Source: Clostridia bacterium
Lineage (GTDB): Bacteria > Bacillota > Clostridia > Oscillospirales > Acutalibacteraceae
Assembly (NCBI GenBank): GCA_017436225.1
Contig: JAFSDM010000004.1
Span: 1-64,000, forward strand
DNA: 64,000 bases
Direction of reading: 5' to 3'
Shown here: positions 41,400 through 49,663 of the stretch, piece after piece
Position numbering within the stretch: the first letter of the stretch is position 1
Layout of the letters: every line of letters starts with the position of its first letter
Position numbers and translations under genes: made by a program
Notes under the pieces: model-generated
What the model saw: only the letters and a program-made list of their open reading frames with translations
Database searches by the model: none
What the model was told of the DNA's origin: nothing

Positions 41400-41735
41400 A
41401 ACGCGTGGCGTTTGATCCAATTACGCCATAGTTTTAGCATACCGCAAAATTCTACCCCGCGTCCATACAATTTGCAAATATAGGATACTTACTAACGCGT
41501 GGCGTTTGATCCAATTACGAATAGGATTTCTACACGTGGCTTAGTTTTTACCCCGCGTCCATATAGACTGTTATTTTAAGGTGATTTTTAAACGCATGGC
41601 GTTTGATCCAATTACGCCATAGCTTTAGCATACCGCAAAATTCTACCCCGCGTCCACGTCATTTATGAATATAAAATAGTTGCTTACGCGTGACGTTTGA
41701 TCCAAATACGCCACAATTCCAACCTGCAATTCATA
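41400..41735. repeat. Four tandem copies of a structured 68-bp repeat
   Basis: Copies start at 41400, 41494, 41591 and 41685 (periods 94, 97, 94). Each begins AACGCGTGGCGTTTGATCC and, except the truncated fourth, ends ACCCCGCGTCC, with 26-29 bases of unrelated DNA between. In copies 1 and 3 the unit can fold as three helices: ACGCG/CGCGT outside, TGGCGT/ACGCCA, and TAG..TTTT/AAAA..CTA. Copy 2 has lost the middle part. The array sits between the terminator of the phosphatase gene and the polA promoter, and fills an otherwise empty stretch. Confidence 0.85.
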
Positions 41736-41763
41736 AAAATAAAAGGCAGACGTAACGCCTGCC
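41735..41763 (-). terminator. Terminator after the second phosphatase gene
   Basis: On the minus strand, GGCAGGCGT/ACGTCTGCC is followed by TTTTATTTTT, 17 bases past the stop codon. Confidence 0.8.
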
Positions 41764-41779
41764 AATAACATATTAAATA

Positions 41780-42217
41780 CTATATTTTTTCTAAAAGGCA
41801 TTTACACCCCAAGGTTATTTGCTGGAAAACCTTTTCAAAATTTCCTGTATACCACGGGTCTTCAATATCGCCGGGGGTACTAGTAAAATCAAGCAATTTG
41901 TAAACCTTATTTTCGGGGTCATCACCCAAAATTCTAAAAAGGCGCGGAAGATTATATTCCTCCATTACCACCAAATAATCAAACTCTGTATAATCTTCCT
42001 TTTTAATTTGGCGTGCGCGGTGATTACCAAAGGGGATATTATGCTTATTAAGAGTCTTTACTGCAGGTGGATAGATAGGGTTGCCTATTTCTTCGGTGGA
42101 CACCGCTTTAGATTCAACATAAACATCATCCCTGTTCTTCACAAGGTCTTTCATAACGTATTCAGCCATTGGACTACGACAAATATTCCCGTGGCAGATA
42201 AATAAAATTTTAGTCAT
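41780..42217 (-). CDS. Low-MW protein tyrosine phosphatase
   Basis: This 145-residue enzyme has the P-loop CHGNICRS (Cys8-Ser15) and the catalytic aspartate in DIEDPWYTG near residue 118. Ile12 stands where arginine phosphatases have threonine, so tyrosine phosphatase activity is expected. The start at 42217 is placed behind AGAGGAAG. It is the last gene of mreB - 64-residue protein - DUF1294 - phosphatase. It is only distantly like the paralogue at 38.0 kb. Substrates may be capsule or wall regulators as in relatives, but no tyrosine kinase gene is here. Confidence 0.88.
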   Translation of the reverse strand: MTKILFICHGNICRSPMAEYVMKDLVKNRDDVYVESKAVSTEEIGNPIYPPAVKTLNKHNIPFGNHRARQIKKEDYTEFDYLVVMEEYNLPRLFRILGDDPENKVYKLLDFTSTPGDIEDPWYTGNFEKVFQQITLGCKCLLEKI

Positions 42218-42231
42218 TATACTTCCTCTTT

Positions 42232-42504
42232 TTAACAAACTTTTAAAAAATATAAAATTGCGGCTATTTGAAGTATTAGCATTAAGGGTATTGTCACCGT
42301 AAATTTAGGTTTTCGTGTTTTATGCCTAAAAAGGTAGATTGCGACTAGTCCGCCGAGAGAGCCACCGATAAAGGCAAATAAAAGTAATGTGGCTTCCCTT
42401 ATTCTTTGTTTTCCTTTAATTGCGGCACGTTTATCTGCGCCGAAGATAATAAAGGTTATTAAATTAATTATGACTAAATATATTAGTAAAAGTTTTATTA
42501 ACAT
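42232..42504 (-). CDS. DUF1294 small membrane protein
   Basis: The 90-residue protein matches the DUF1294 pattern: a first helix (about 3-21), then FGADKRAAIKGKQRIRE, a second helix beginning LLLFAFIGGSLGGLVAIYLF, and HKTRKPKF before a third helix. Function is unknown; some members are fused to cold-shock domains. It lies 15 bases before the phosphatase and one base after the 64-residue gene, in the mreB series. Confidence 0.85.
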   Translation of the reverse strand: MLIKLLLIYLVIINLITFIIFGADKRAAIKGKQRIREATLLLFAFIGGSLGGLVAIYLFRHKTRKPKFTVTIPLMLILQIAAILYFLKVC

Positions 42505-42505
42505 A

Positions 42506-42700
42506 CTAGTTTTGCTTTCTCACCATTTTATACTCATCGTAGAACTTGAAATACGGACAGTTAAAATCAGAACCGCTCATAAAGCGGATTAGCTCATCCT
42601 CATCTAAATTAATTGAGCAAACATCACAGTCGTATTCATCATCATACATAAAATATGCGCACTGCTCACAGTTGGTTGGTTGTTTTTTATTATTTTTCAT
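42506..42700 (-). CDS. Small cysteine-rich protein, likely metal-binding
   Basis: This 64-residue soluble protein has five cysteines: CEQC near residues 11-14, CDVC at 25-28, and Cys48 in FNCPYF. It is also rich in Asp, Glu and Tyr. The paired CxxC units suggest a zinc or iron site. The C-terminus FYDEYKMVRKQ is basic. I believe it belongs to an uncharacterised clostridial family (possibly DUF6472), but that is from memory of similar sequences. It lies ten bases after mreB and one base before the DUF1294 gene. Confidence 0.7.
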   Translation of the reverse strand: MKNNKKQPTNCEQCAYFMYDDEYDCDVCSINLDEDELIRFMSGSDFNCPYFKFYDEYKMVRKQN

Positions 42701-42710
42701 AAACTAAAAA

Positions 42711-43736
42711 CTATCCCTCTATTTTAAGCTCTTGGATTGCGCGATACTGATAATCCACGTTTTTAAGTATTTCGGGCATTTTGAGTGCTGCAGCTGCACC
42801 GTTTACCGCAGTATGAAGCGGGTCGGATGCCATATGCACCTTAGTACCAATACAGTTTTCAAGCAGTTTATCAAATCCGCCAAGAAGCGAACCGCCGCCT
42901 GTAAGGTAAATGCCCTCGGTCATAATATCCGCTACCAAATCGGGGGGCGTTTTTTCAATAACACGGCGAATTCCGCTTATTATTGCATAACATTTTTCCG
43001 AAATAGCCTCATAAACCTCGCTTGAAGTAATCTCAAACGCGGTGGGAAGACCTGTTTGAAGGTGACGTCCCTTTACGGTAATAGCAACTTCTAAGGTATG
43101 CTCAATAGCGGTACCAATTTTCATTTTAATTTGCTCAGCAGTAGCAAGACCTATTAATATATTATAATTTCTTTTAACGTACTTAATAATTGCCTCATCA
43201 AAATCTCTTGATGCAATGGGAATAGAGTCACAAGCGGCAATACCTCCCATAGAGATAGTTGCGGCATCGGTTGTGCCTGCGCCCATATCTATTACCATAC
43301 TGCCCTTTGGTGTATTAAAATCAAGCCCTAGACCTACTGCAACCGCCAAGGGTGCTTCAATGGTTTCGGCGTTTCTTCCGCCCGATGCCTCTACAACATC
43401 TGCAACCGAGTGATGCTGCATAGCGGTAACTCCGCTAGGCATAACAACCATAACCTTTGGCTTTATAATGCGGCTGCCAAATGCGGCGGTCATATATTCC
43501 TTAAGCATACTTTCGGCTATATCATAATCGGCTATAACGCTACGCTGAATTGGAAAAACGCAGGTTAAACTATCGGGCGTACGACCGATAGTTTCAAACG
43601 CCTTTTCACCGAAATAAATTGGCTCCCTTGTATCGGTATCTACCGTAACAACTGAAGGAAGCTCTAAAACTATTTTATTACCCGAGGCCAAAACAATTTT
43701 ACTTGTACCTATATCTATTGCAATATTGGTAGCCAT
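42711..43736 (-). CDS. mreB: Rod-shape protein MreB/Mbl
   Basis: This actin-like ATPase guides cell wall synthesis along the cylinder. From the start at 43736 (behind GTAGGAAAG) it has 341 residues. It shows the phosphate 1 motif IAIDIGTSKIV, phosphate 2 MVIDMGAGTTDAATI near residue 155, and the adenosine motif GIYLTGGGSLLGGF near 283. mreC and mreD do not follow; instead two small genes and a phosphatase do, so this is the stand-alone MreB/Mbl/MreBH type common in Firmicutes. Confidence 0.93.
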   Translation of the reverse strand: MATNIAIDIGTSKIVLASGNKIVLELPSVVTVDTDTREPIYFGEKAFETIGRTPDSLTCVFPIQRSVIADYDIAESMLKEYMTAAFGSRIIKPKVMVVMPSGVTAMQHHSVADVVEASGGRNAETIEAPLAVAVGLGLDFNTPKGSMVIDMGAGTTDAATISMGGIAACDSIPIASRDFDEAIIKYVKRNYNILIGLATAEQIKMKIGTAIEHTLEVAITVKGRHLQTGLPTAFEITSSEVYEAISEKCYAIISGIRRVIEKTPPDLVADIMTEGIYLTGGGSLLGGFDKLLENCIGTKVHMASDPLHTAVNGAAAALKMPEILKNVDYQYRAIQELKIEG

Positions 43737-43788
43737 TTTTATCTTTCCTACTTTCATTAACTACTACTTATTTATTTTACATTATAAA

Positions 43789-44529
43789 TTAATTTTTTTC
43801 AACGGTTTGTTTTTCTTCATCTTTATTTTTAGGGTAAACGGTAAGCGCGGTAATGGCAATAACACTTTCGGCACCCGAAAGCTTAAGCTCCTTTGCGCAC
43901 TGACTTAAGGTTGCGCCCGTAGTTTTAATATCATCTACAAGCAAAATCGTTTTGCCCTTAATATTGCAGTTATTACAAAAAGAATACTTGCTTACAACGT
44001 TTGAAAATCTTTGCTCAATAGTGTTGGTTTCGTGTTGCTTTGAGGCTTTTTTAGGCTGCTTTAGCAACGGAATATATTTAACTTTCAACTGCCTTGATAT
44101 GCCTTTTGCAAGTAGCTTTACTTGGTCATAGCCGCGCTCATTTAAGGTTGATTTGTGTGACGGAACCGAGGTTATTATATCTATTTTAAAATCACCCTGT
44201 TTTTCTTTAAGCCGTTCAACCATTTTAAGTGAGAAAAATTCATAGCCCGAACGGTTGCCGCCAAACTTAAAGGAATAAAAGGCAGATTTTGTTTTATTGT
44301 CTGCCTCTAAACAGGAAATCATTTTATCAAAATAATAAAAATTCCATTTACAGGCACACAGTTTCACGGGCAGACCGCATTTATCACAGGTTTTTAAACT
44401 TATAAGCTCGGGTGACGGTAAGCAGTTTTTACAAAAGTGCTTAAGCGGTGATATTTTATTGCAAATAAGGCAGGTGTTAGGGAAAACAAGCGCAACCGTT
44501 TTTTCTAAAATACTACTAAGCAAACGCAT
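43789..44529 (-). CDS. comF: ComF-like phosphoribosyltransferase
   Basis: This homologue of late competence protein ComFC has 246 residues. An N-terminal double zinc ribbon (CLICNKISPLKHFCKNC; CDKCGLPVKLCAC) is followed by a PRTase domain. That domain has ERGYDQVKLLAKGI and the PRPP-binding loop TILLVDDIKTTGATLSQCA near residues 200-218. In competent bacteria ComFC acts in single-strand DNA uptake. comFA is absent here. It overlaps the end of recD2 by 14 bases, giving a recD2-comF coupling that fits DNA uptake or repair. Confidence 0.9.
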   Translation of the reverse strand: MRLLSSILEKTVALVFPNTCLICNKISPLKHFCKNCLPSPELISLKTCDKCGLPVKLCACKWNFYYFDKMISCLEADNKTKSAFYSFKFGGNRSGYEFFSLKMVERLKEKQGDFKIDIITSVPSHKSTLNERGYDQVKLLAKGISRQLKVKYIPLLKQPKKASKQHETNTIEQRFSNVVSKYSFCNNCNIKGKTILLVDDIKTTGATLSQCAKELKLSGAESVIAITALTVYPKNKDEEKQTVEKN

Positions 44530-46735
44530 CTTTTAACCTTTTATTTAAGGTGGTATAGCGAAGGCTTTTTCGGTTATTTTCAACCATAGAATATACAACC
44601 TCGCTGCTGCCCACAACAATTATAAGTTTTTTTGCACGTGTAACCGCTGTATAAAGCAGATTTCGATATAAAAGCTTTGAAGGGGTATCTAAAAGGGGTA
44701 AAATAACGCAATCGAACTCGCTTCCCTGACTTTTATGTATTGTCATAGCGTAGGCAAGCTCAAGCTCGTTTACATTTTCATTATAATAGGTTGCAACCCT
44801 ATCATCAAACCTTACAAGCAAAAGTGAATTTTTTCTATCTACCTTTTCAAGTATGCCTATATCACCGTTAAAAACACCGCTTCCCTCTTCACCGCTGTCA
44901 CTTGTCCACATAATATCATAATTGTTTTTCACCTGCATAACCTTATCTCCCTCTCTTAGCTCGAAATTTTTAAAGGTTATTCTCTCACCGTTTTTCTTTT
45001 GTGGATTAAGGCGATGTTGAAGCATATTATTAAGGCTCATACTGCCTAAATCCAACATTTTAGATGGGCAAAGAACCTGAATATCGCTGAGGGGATTATA
45101 GCCGTATGCGTCGGGAAGACGCTTTGCACAAAGCTCCACAACAAGCTCTGCCGCCGAAAGCCCGTTATGATTTTGAAGCATAAAAAAGTCAGAGCTTTTG
45201 GAAGAAAGGTTGGGCATCTCTCCCGAAATTATTTTGTGTGCATTTTCAATAATCAAGCTTTCCATAGCCTGACGGAAAACCTTTGTAAGGGCTACAACGG
45301 GCACGGTGTTTGAGGCAATGATATCTGCTAAAACATTACCCGCACCAACACTTGGAAGCTGGTCGGAGTCACCTACCAAAATAAGCCTTGTGCCAAGCCT
45401 CACCGCACGAAGCAGACTTTCAAAAAGGAGGATATCCACCATAGACATTTCATCTACAATAACCACATCATACGGAAGCGGATTTTTTTCGTTTCGGGCG
45501 AAAACCTGATTATCACTATCGTTCCACTCAACCTCTAAAAGGCGATGAATTGTTTTAGCCTCACACCCTGTAAGCTCACTCATACGCTTAGCGGCACGAC
45601 CTGTTGGCGCCGCCAGAGCAATACTTAAATCCTTTGATTTCAGAATTTTTATAATGGCGTTAAGGGTGGTGGTTTTTCCCGTACCGGGACCGCCCGTTAA
45701 TACGGTTATGCCCTTTGAAATGGCAGTTCTTATGGCAGCTTTTTGAAGCTCCTCATACTCTATATGCTCCTGCTTTTCAATAATATCTATCTCAAGCTCT
45801 GCCATAAGCTCGGCGGGGGGAGCGTATTTTAAAAGCACCGCAAGTCTTGCGGCGGAAAATTCCTCTGCCCCAAAATACTTTGGCAAGGCAATGTAGCTAA
45901 CCTCATTATCTACAAAACTTCGTAACTGAAAAACATTAAGCATTTCTGTGCAGACCGCTTCGACCTGTGACAATTCACACTCTAAAAGTCGCGCGGTAGT
46001 TGAAATTAATTTTTCCCTTGGAATACAGGTATGACCGTTTGAAAGATTGTGCTTTAAAATGAACTCTAAACCTGCTGAAATGCGAAAATCGCTATCCTTA
46101 GGGATTGCAAAATATGAAGATATTTCTTCAGCCTTTTCAAAGCTGAAGCCAATATCCTCACTGCATAAAACATAAGGGTTATTATGTATAACTTCGGTGG
46201 CGTTAGAGCCTAACGCATTAAAAACCTTTAGTGCGCCCTCAGGCGAAACGCGAAACGGGCTTAAAAAAAGCATTACATCACGCACGCCGAACTGCTTATT
46301 ATAATCGTCAGCAATTTTTAAAGCTTTATCCAAAGAAATTCCACGAATTTCCGAAAGGCGTTCCGGCTCGGTTTCAATAATCTCTAAGGCTCTGTCGCCA
46401 AATCTTTCTAAGATATTTCGGGCGGTAGATGGTCCTACCCCGCGAATTGCACCGGAAGACAGATAACGAAGTATAGATGCGGTATCTGACGGGGCGGCTT
46501 TTTCAAAGGCTGATACCTTAAACTGATGTCCGTAGGTTGGGTGGATATCAAACTTGCCCGTTACCTCAACAAAATCCCCCACCGCTAAAAATGGCATAAT
46601 GCCAACTATGCAAATTAAATCATCCTCTACCCTTAAAAGAGCAACGGTGTAACCGTTAGAGCTGTTGGAATATGTAATATGCTCAACCGAACCGCTTAGC
46701 TTATTAAGTTGTGTTGAATTTTCCTCAGTGGACAT
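44516..46735 (-). CDS. recD2: RecD2-type ATP-dependent helicase
   Basis: This 5'-3' superfamily 1B DNA helicase is not part of RecBCD. The start at 46735 follows AGGGAGTGG. The 739-residue protein has the N-terminal OB/HhH region typical of RecD2 (about 75-170, with IRGVGPSTARNILERFG). Walker A LTGGPGTGKTTT lies near 343, DEMSMVD is motif II, and a C-terminal motif VI part ends AMTIHKSQGSEFD...YTAVTRAKK. The N-terminal extension distinguishes it from RecD of E. coli. It lies between a small membrane gene and comF. Confidence 0.95.
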   Translation of the reverse strand: MSTEENSTQLNKLSGSVEHITYSNSSNGYTVALLRVEDDLICIVGIMPFLAVGDFVEVTGKFDIHPTYGHQFKVSAFEKAAPSDTASILRYLSSGAIRGVGPSTARNILERFGDRALEIIETEPERLSEIRGISLDKALKIADDYNKQFGVRDVMLFLSPFRVSPEGALKVFNALGSNATEVIHNNPYVLCSEDIGFSFEKAEEISSYFAIPKDSDFRISAGLEFILKHNLSNGHTCIPREKLISTTARLLECELSQVEAVCTEMLNVFQLRSFVDNEVSYIALPKYFGAEEFSAARLAVLLKYAPPAELMAELEIDIIEKQEHIEYEELQKAAIRTAISKGITVLTGGPGTGKTTTLNAIIKILKSKDLSIALAAPTGRAAKRMSELTGCEAKTIHRLLEVEWNDSDNQVFARNEKNPLPYDVVIVDEMSMVDILLFESLLRAVRLGTRLILVGDSDQLPSVGAGNVLADIIASNTVPVVALTKVFRQAMESLIIENAHKIISGEMPNLSSKSSDFFMLQNHNGLSAAELVVELCAKRLPDAYGYNPLSDIQVLCPSKMLDLGSMSLNNMLQHRLNPQKKNGERITFKNFELREGDKVMQVKNNYDIMWTSDSGEEGSGVFNGDIGILEKVDRKNSLLLVRFDDRVATYYNENVNELELAYAMTIHKSQGSEFDCVILPLLDTPSKLLYRNLLYTAVTRAKKLIIVVGSSEVVYSMVENNRKSLRYTTLNKRLKDAFA

Positions 46736-46754
46736 ATTACCACTCCCTTTTATT

Positions 46755-47063
46755 TTAAAATTTGTCACATAAAATCACATCGTTGCGAGTTTTTGCAATT
46801 TTTTCAATTTCCTTACAGGTTTTATCGCTAAGCTCGGCTGTAACAACCACAACCTTCGAAAAATCCCCTTTTTTCTCCCACGAGGAAAACTCCAAGGCGT
46901 ACCTTAACTGCTGAACTGCAACATCCTCGCTCAATTTAACAACAAGCAAAAAAGGCGGAGAATTTTTAGGTTGCATAATAAATAGCCAAAATCTACGAAG
47001 TATTTCGGTTATACCTAAAATTGAAGTAAGAGTAACAAACAAAACCGATAAAACTAACCACAT
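46755..47063 (-). CDS. Small single-helix membrane protein
   Basis: This 102-residue protein of unknown function has an N-terminal hydrophobic helix (about 3-30). A soluble alpha/beta part follows (LLVVKLSEDVAVQQLRYAL, then VVVVTAELSDKTCKEIEKI), and the C-terminus is VILCDKF. The soluble part looks like a small two-layer domain on the cytoplasmic face. It starts after GTGAGGTG and precedes recD2 by 19 bases, so it is probably the first gene of the recD2-comF-mreB series. Confidence 0.65.
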   Translation of the reverse strand: MWLVLSVLFVTLTSILGITEILRRFWLFIMQPKNSPPFLLVVKLSEDVAVQQLRYALEFSSWEKKGDFSKVVVVTAELSDKTCKEIEKIAKTRNDVILCDKF

Positions 47064-47112
47064 AAAATCACCTCACGCCATAATATGTGCAAGGCTTGAT
47101 TTTAGTGATTTA

Positions 47113-47170
47113 AAGCCCACCCTTTAGCCAAATGTTTAGGACCAAACTCAAGCTAAGGATGGGCTTAAAA
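47113..47170 (-). terminator. Terminator after cdaR
   Basis: Long imperfect arms (AAGCCCA-CCCTTTAGC and GCTAAGG-ATGGGCTT) enclose about 20 bases. It lies immediately after cdaR and ends the cdaA-cdaR transcript. Confidence 0.65.
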
Positions 47171-47171
47171 A

Positions 47172-48455
47172 TTAACCTATATTTACCGATGCGGTATATT
47201 CGCCGATTTGCCAAACAGCATTTGAACTCTTGCAAATAATGTTCGCCGATACTGTATGCTCACCCGACTGAATACCCTCAAGCTCTACCTCGGCGTATAA
47301 ATCGGATGCTTTAAGTTTTTTCAAAACACTTTCGGGACCAATGATTTTAACATTACGAATTGCTCTTGAAAGCTTTGCGTTTGCAGAATTATTTACAACA
47401 GCAATTTGATTTACCGTATAAGTTTTTACAGTATATTTTTCAAGACCTGTAACTTTAACAGAAACAGTTTCAATATTATCCTTATTCTTTACGCCATCAG
47501 GAAGGATAATGGTGGTTTCAAATTTTTGATTGTTTCCGCTAATCTGACGGAAATCAATCTCACTAAGATTTATTTCTTTAATGTTATCAATGCTTTCGGG
47601 CGGTCCGCTTATTAAAAGTGTGGATGCCGACAGGCTGTGAGTAATTTTTTTATTTTTAAAGCTCTCAGGAGCGTTTATAAACTGCGCCACAATAGGAACA
47701 ATTTTTTCCTTATAAATAGGAACTGTTACCTGAATATCGGGTGCCGAAAGTCCATCGGCAGTGGTGATAGTAAAAAGGCTTTGGTCTAATTCTTTGCCTG
47801 TTGTATCCAATATTTTAAGTTCGCCCTTAAAGGTTTCACTGGCGCTTAAAGTTTTGTTTACTTCTGCAACTGCAATAACCTTAGAAATTTTTTCGATATC
47901 GGTACGGGCGCCTTTAATGGTCAGTGTGGCATTATTGCTATCGCTGACAAAAGGCATTTCTGCTATTAATCCGCTTTCCGCTTTATGACCGATAGCCTGA
48001 GCCAAAAGTGTGAACTGCTTTGTATCAATATAATCAAACTTAACGTTTATAGTTTTTGGTGAAATTGAAATGATTTCAAAATTATCTCTGGCACCCGGTT
48101 TTTTGGTTGCCCTTAAATCCAAGGTGTAATTACCCGAAGTTGTTACATTTGAAATAGATGCCGAAATTAAAATATCCTCAACTGAAAGGTTGCTTACTAC
48201 AAAAGCCTCGCCCTTTACCACAACACTTGCTGTATAAGCGGTTGGATCGCCTATAATGTCCATACCCATTTGGTCTACAACGGTGTTTTCAATGGGAATT
48301 GCAACGCTGATACCACTTATAGTGTTTTCAGAATCGGCCGATTCCGTAACGGTAATATTAAGCCATAAAACAATAGAAACAATCAGTGATATAACTATTG
48401 CAATTTTTTTATTTTCCAACAACTTTCTTAAGTTGAAATTCTTTTTTACTGCCAC
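47172..48455 (-). CDS. cdaR: CdaR (YbbR-repeat regulator of CdaA)
   Basis: This membrane-anchored extracytoplasmic protein binds and modulates the diadenylate cyclase CdaA. The 427-residue protein has one N-terminal helix (about 17-34, IAIVISLIVSIVLWLNI) and then four YbbR-like beta domains of about 90 residues each. It starts 27 bases after cdaA. The usual third gene, glmM, does not follow; a terminator does. Confidence 0.92.
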   Translation of the reverse strand: MAVKKNFNLRKLLENKKIAIVISLIVSIVLWLNITVTESADSENTISGISVAIPIENTVVDQMGMDIIGDPTAYTASVVVKGEAFVVSNLSVEDILISASISNVTTSGNYTLDLRATKKPGARDNFEIISISPKTINVKFDYIDTKQFTLLAQAIGHKAESGLIAEMPFVSDSNNATLTIKGARTDIEKISKVIAVAEVNKTLSASETFKGELKILDTTGKELDQSLFTITTADGLSAPDIQVTVPIYKEKIVPIVAQFINAPESFKNKKITHSLSASTLLISGPPESIDNIKEINLSEIDFRQISGNNQKFETTIILPDGVKNKDNIETVSVKVTGLEKYTVKTYTVNQIAVVNNSANAKLSRAIRNVKIIGPESVLKKLKASDLYAEVELEGIQSGEHTVSANIICKSSNAVWQIGEYTASVNIG

Positions 48456-48482
48456 AAATACGCCCCCTTACCACTAAAAAAA

Positions 48483-49436
48483 TTATTCTTCGACTTTATT
48501 TTCTTCTGCTTTTTCTTCTATTTGTGGTTTTTCTTCGGTTTCTTCTTTTACCTGTTCTTGATTATCCTTTTTATTAAACAAACCAACAACATATGACCAA
48601 AAGCCTGTTGTGGCTTCCTTTTCATCAATAAGCAATTCGTTTAATTCATTGTGAAGGGTAATTGCATCAAAGCCTCTGCGAAGCTCGCCGTTTACTGCAA
48701 GTGAAATTGCACCCGTTTCCTCAGAAACTACTACAACAACTGCATCGGAATTCTCGCTCATACCAACCGCCGCTCTGTGACGGGTTCCAAGCGATTTGCT
48801 AAGCTCGTTACCTTGTGTTAATGGCAAAATACAACCTGCGGCGTAAACCTTGCCCTGTCTTAAAATCATGGCGCCATCGTGTAGGGGCGTGTTGGGGAAG
48901 AAAATGTTGCCTATAAGCTGCGGGGTTGCCTCAGCATCAACCACTGTTCCCGTTGCAATAATTTCGCCAAGCTGTGTTGTTCTTTCAAAAACCATTAAAG
49001 CGCCGCATTTTTGTTCTTGCATAGCACCCGCAGCTCTACAAGCGGCATCTATGCCTTTTTTTATGCTTTGTTCTTCGGCATCAGTAGTAGAAACTCTGCC
49101 TAAAACCCCAAGCTTACTGGTACCCATTTTTTCAAGAGCGCGTCTGATTTCGGGATGGAAAATTATAACTATGGCAATAAGTAATGAATCCATTACGTGA
49201 GCCATTATCCACTTTACCGTTACCATATCAAGCAGATTAGCGATAAAGGCCACTATTACAAGCACTATAACACCTTTTATAAGCTGACCGCCACGAGATT
49301 TAATAAAAAATTCTATACACTTAAAAATAAGAAATGCTATAACCAAAATATCCAAAAAATCCACAATTCTGATATTGGTAACAATGTACACAATAAGCTC
49401 CCAAAAGGATTTTATTGCATCCCAAACAATATGCAT
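48483..49436 (-). CDS. cdaA: Diadenylate cyclase CdaA (c-di-AMP synthase)
   Basis: CdaA makes the second messenger cyclic di-AMP from two ATP at the membrane, controlling potassium and osmotic balance. The start at 49436 fits a GGGTGGG ribosome site. The 317-residue protein has three N-terminal helices (to about 95) and a DAC domain with the catalytic motifs DGA at 177-179 and RHR at 209-211. The C-terminal tail is Glu/Lys-rich and about 35 residues longer than usual. It is first in the cdaA-cdaR operon. Confidence 0.96.
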   Translation of the reverse strand: MHIVWDAIKSFWELIVYIVTNIRIVDFLDILVIAFLIFKCIEFFIKSRGGQLIKGVIVLVIVAFIANLLDMVTVKWIMAHVMDSLLIAIVIIFHPEIRRALEKMGTSKLGVLGRVSTTDAEEQSIKKGIDAACRAAGAMQEQKCGALMVFERTTQLGEIIATGTVVDAEATPQLIGNIFFPNTPLHDGAMILRQGKVYAAGCILPLTQGNELSKSLGTRHRAAVGMSENSDAVVVVVSEETGAISLAVNGELRRGFDAITLHNELNELLIDEKEATTGFWSYVVGLFNKKDNQEQVKEETEEKPQIEEKAEENKVEE

Positions 49437-49484
49437 TCTTACACCCACCCTTCACTGTCTATATAAATATATCTATACACTAAT

Positions 49485-49513
49485 ATTTTAACATTAGTTA
49501 AGTATATAATCAA
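49485..49513 (-). promoter_or_regulatory. cdaA promoter
   Basis: On the minus strand, TTGATT (49508-49513) and TAAAAT (49485-49490) have a 17-base spacer. Confidence 0.65.
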
Positions 49514-49580
49514 GTGGTAAACGCATATTTTTTTAGATTTTTATAAATAAAAATACATTATTCAAGTTTCAATTTAACTA

Positions 49581-49608
49581 TTGATTTTTAAGGTTGGTAT
49601 GGTATAAT
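49581..49608 (+). promoter_or_regulatory. ychF promoter
   Basis: TTGATT (49581-49586) and TATAAT (49603-49608) have a 16-base spacer, 55 bases before the ychF start. Confidence 0.7.
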
Positions 49609-49663
49609 TATACTGTACTGTTATGCCTCAGCATAAACAAAACTTCAAGGAGAAATTAAATTT

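Noticed and set aside
41400..41735. CRISPR array
   Set aside because: Regular repeats with unique spacers at first glance, but the repeat is 68 bp, imperfect, internally structured, has only four copies and no cas genes nearby.
41400..41735. Integron attC sites
   Set aside because: Folded units near AAC-containing ends recalled attC, but no matching core pairs, gene cassettes or integrase are present.
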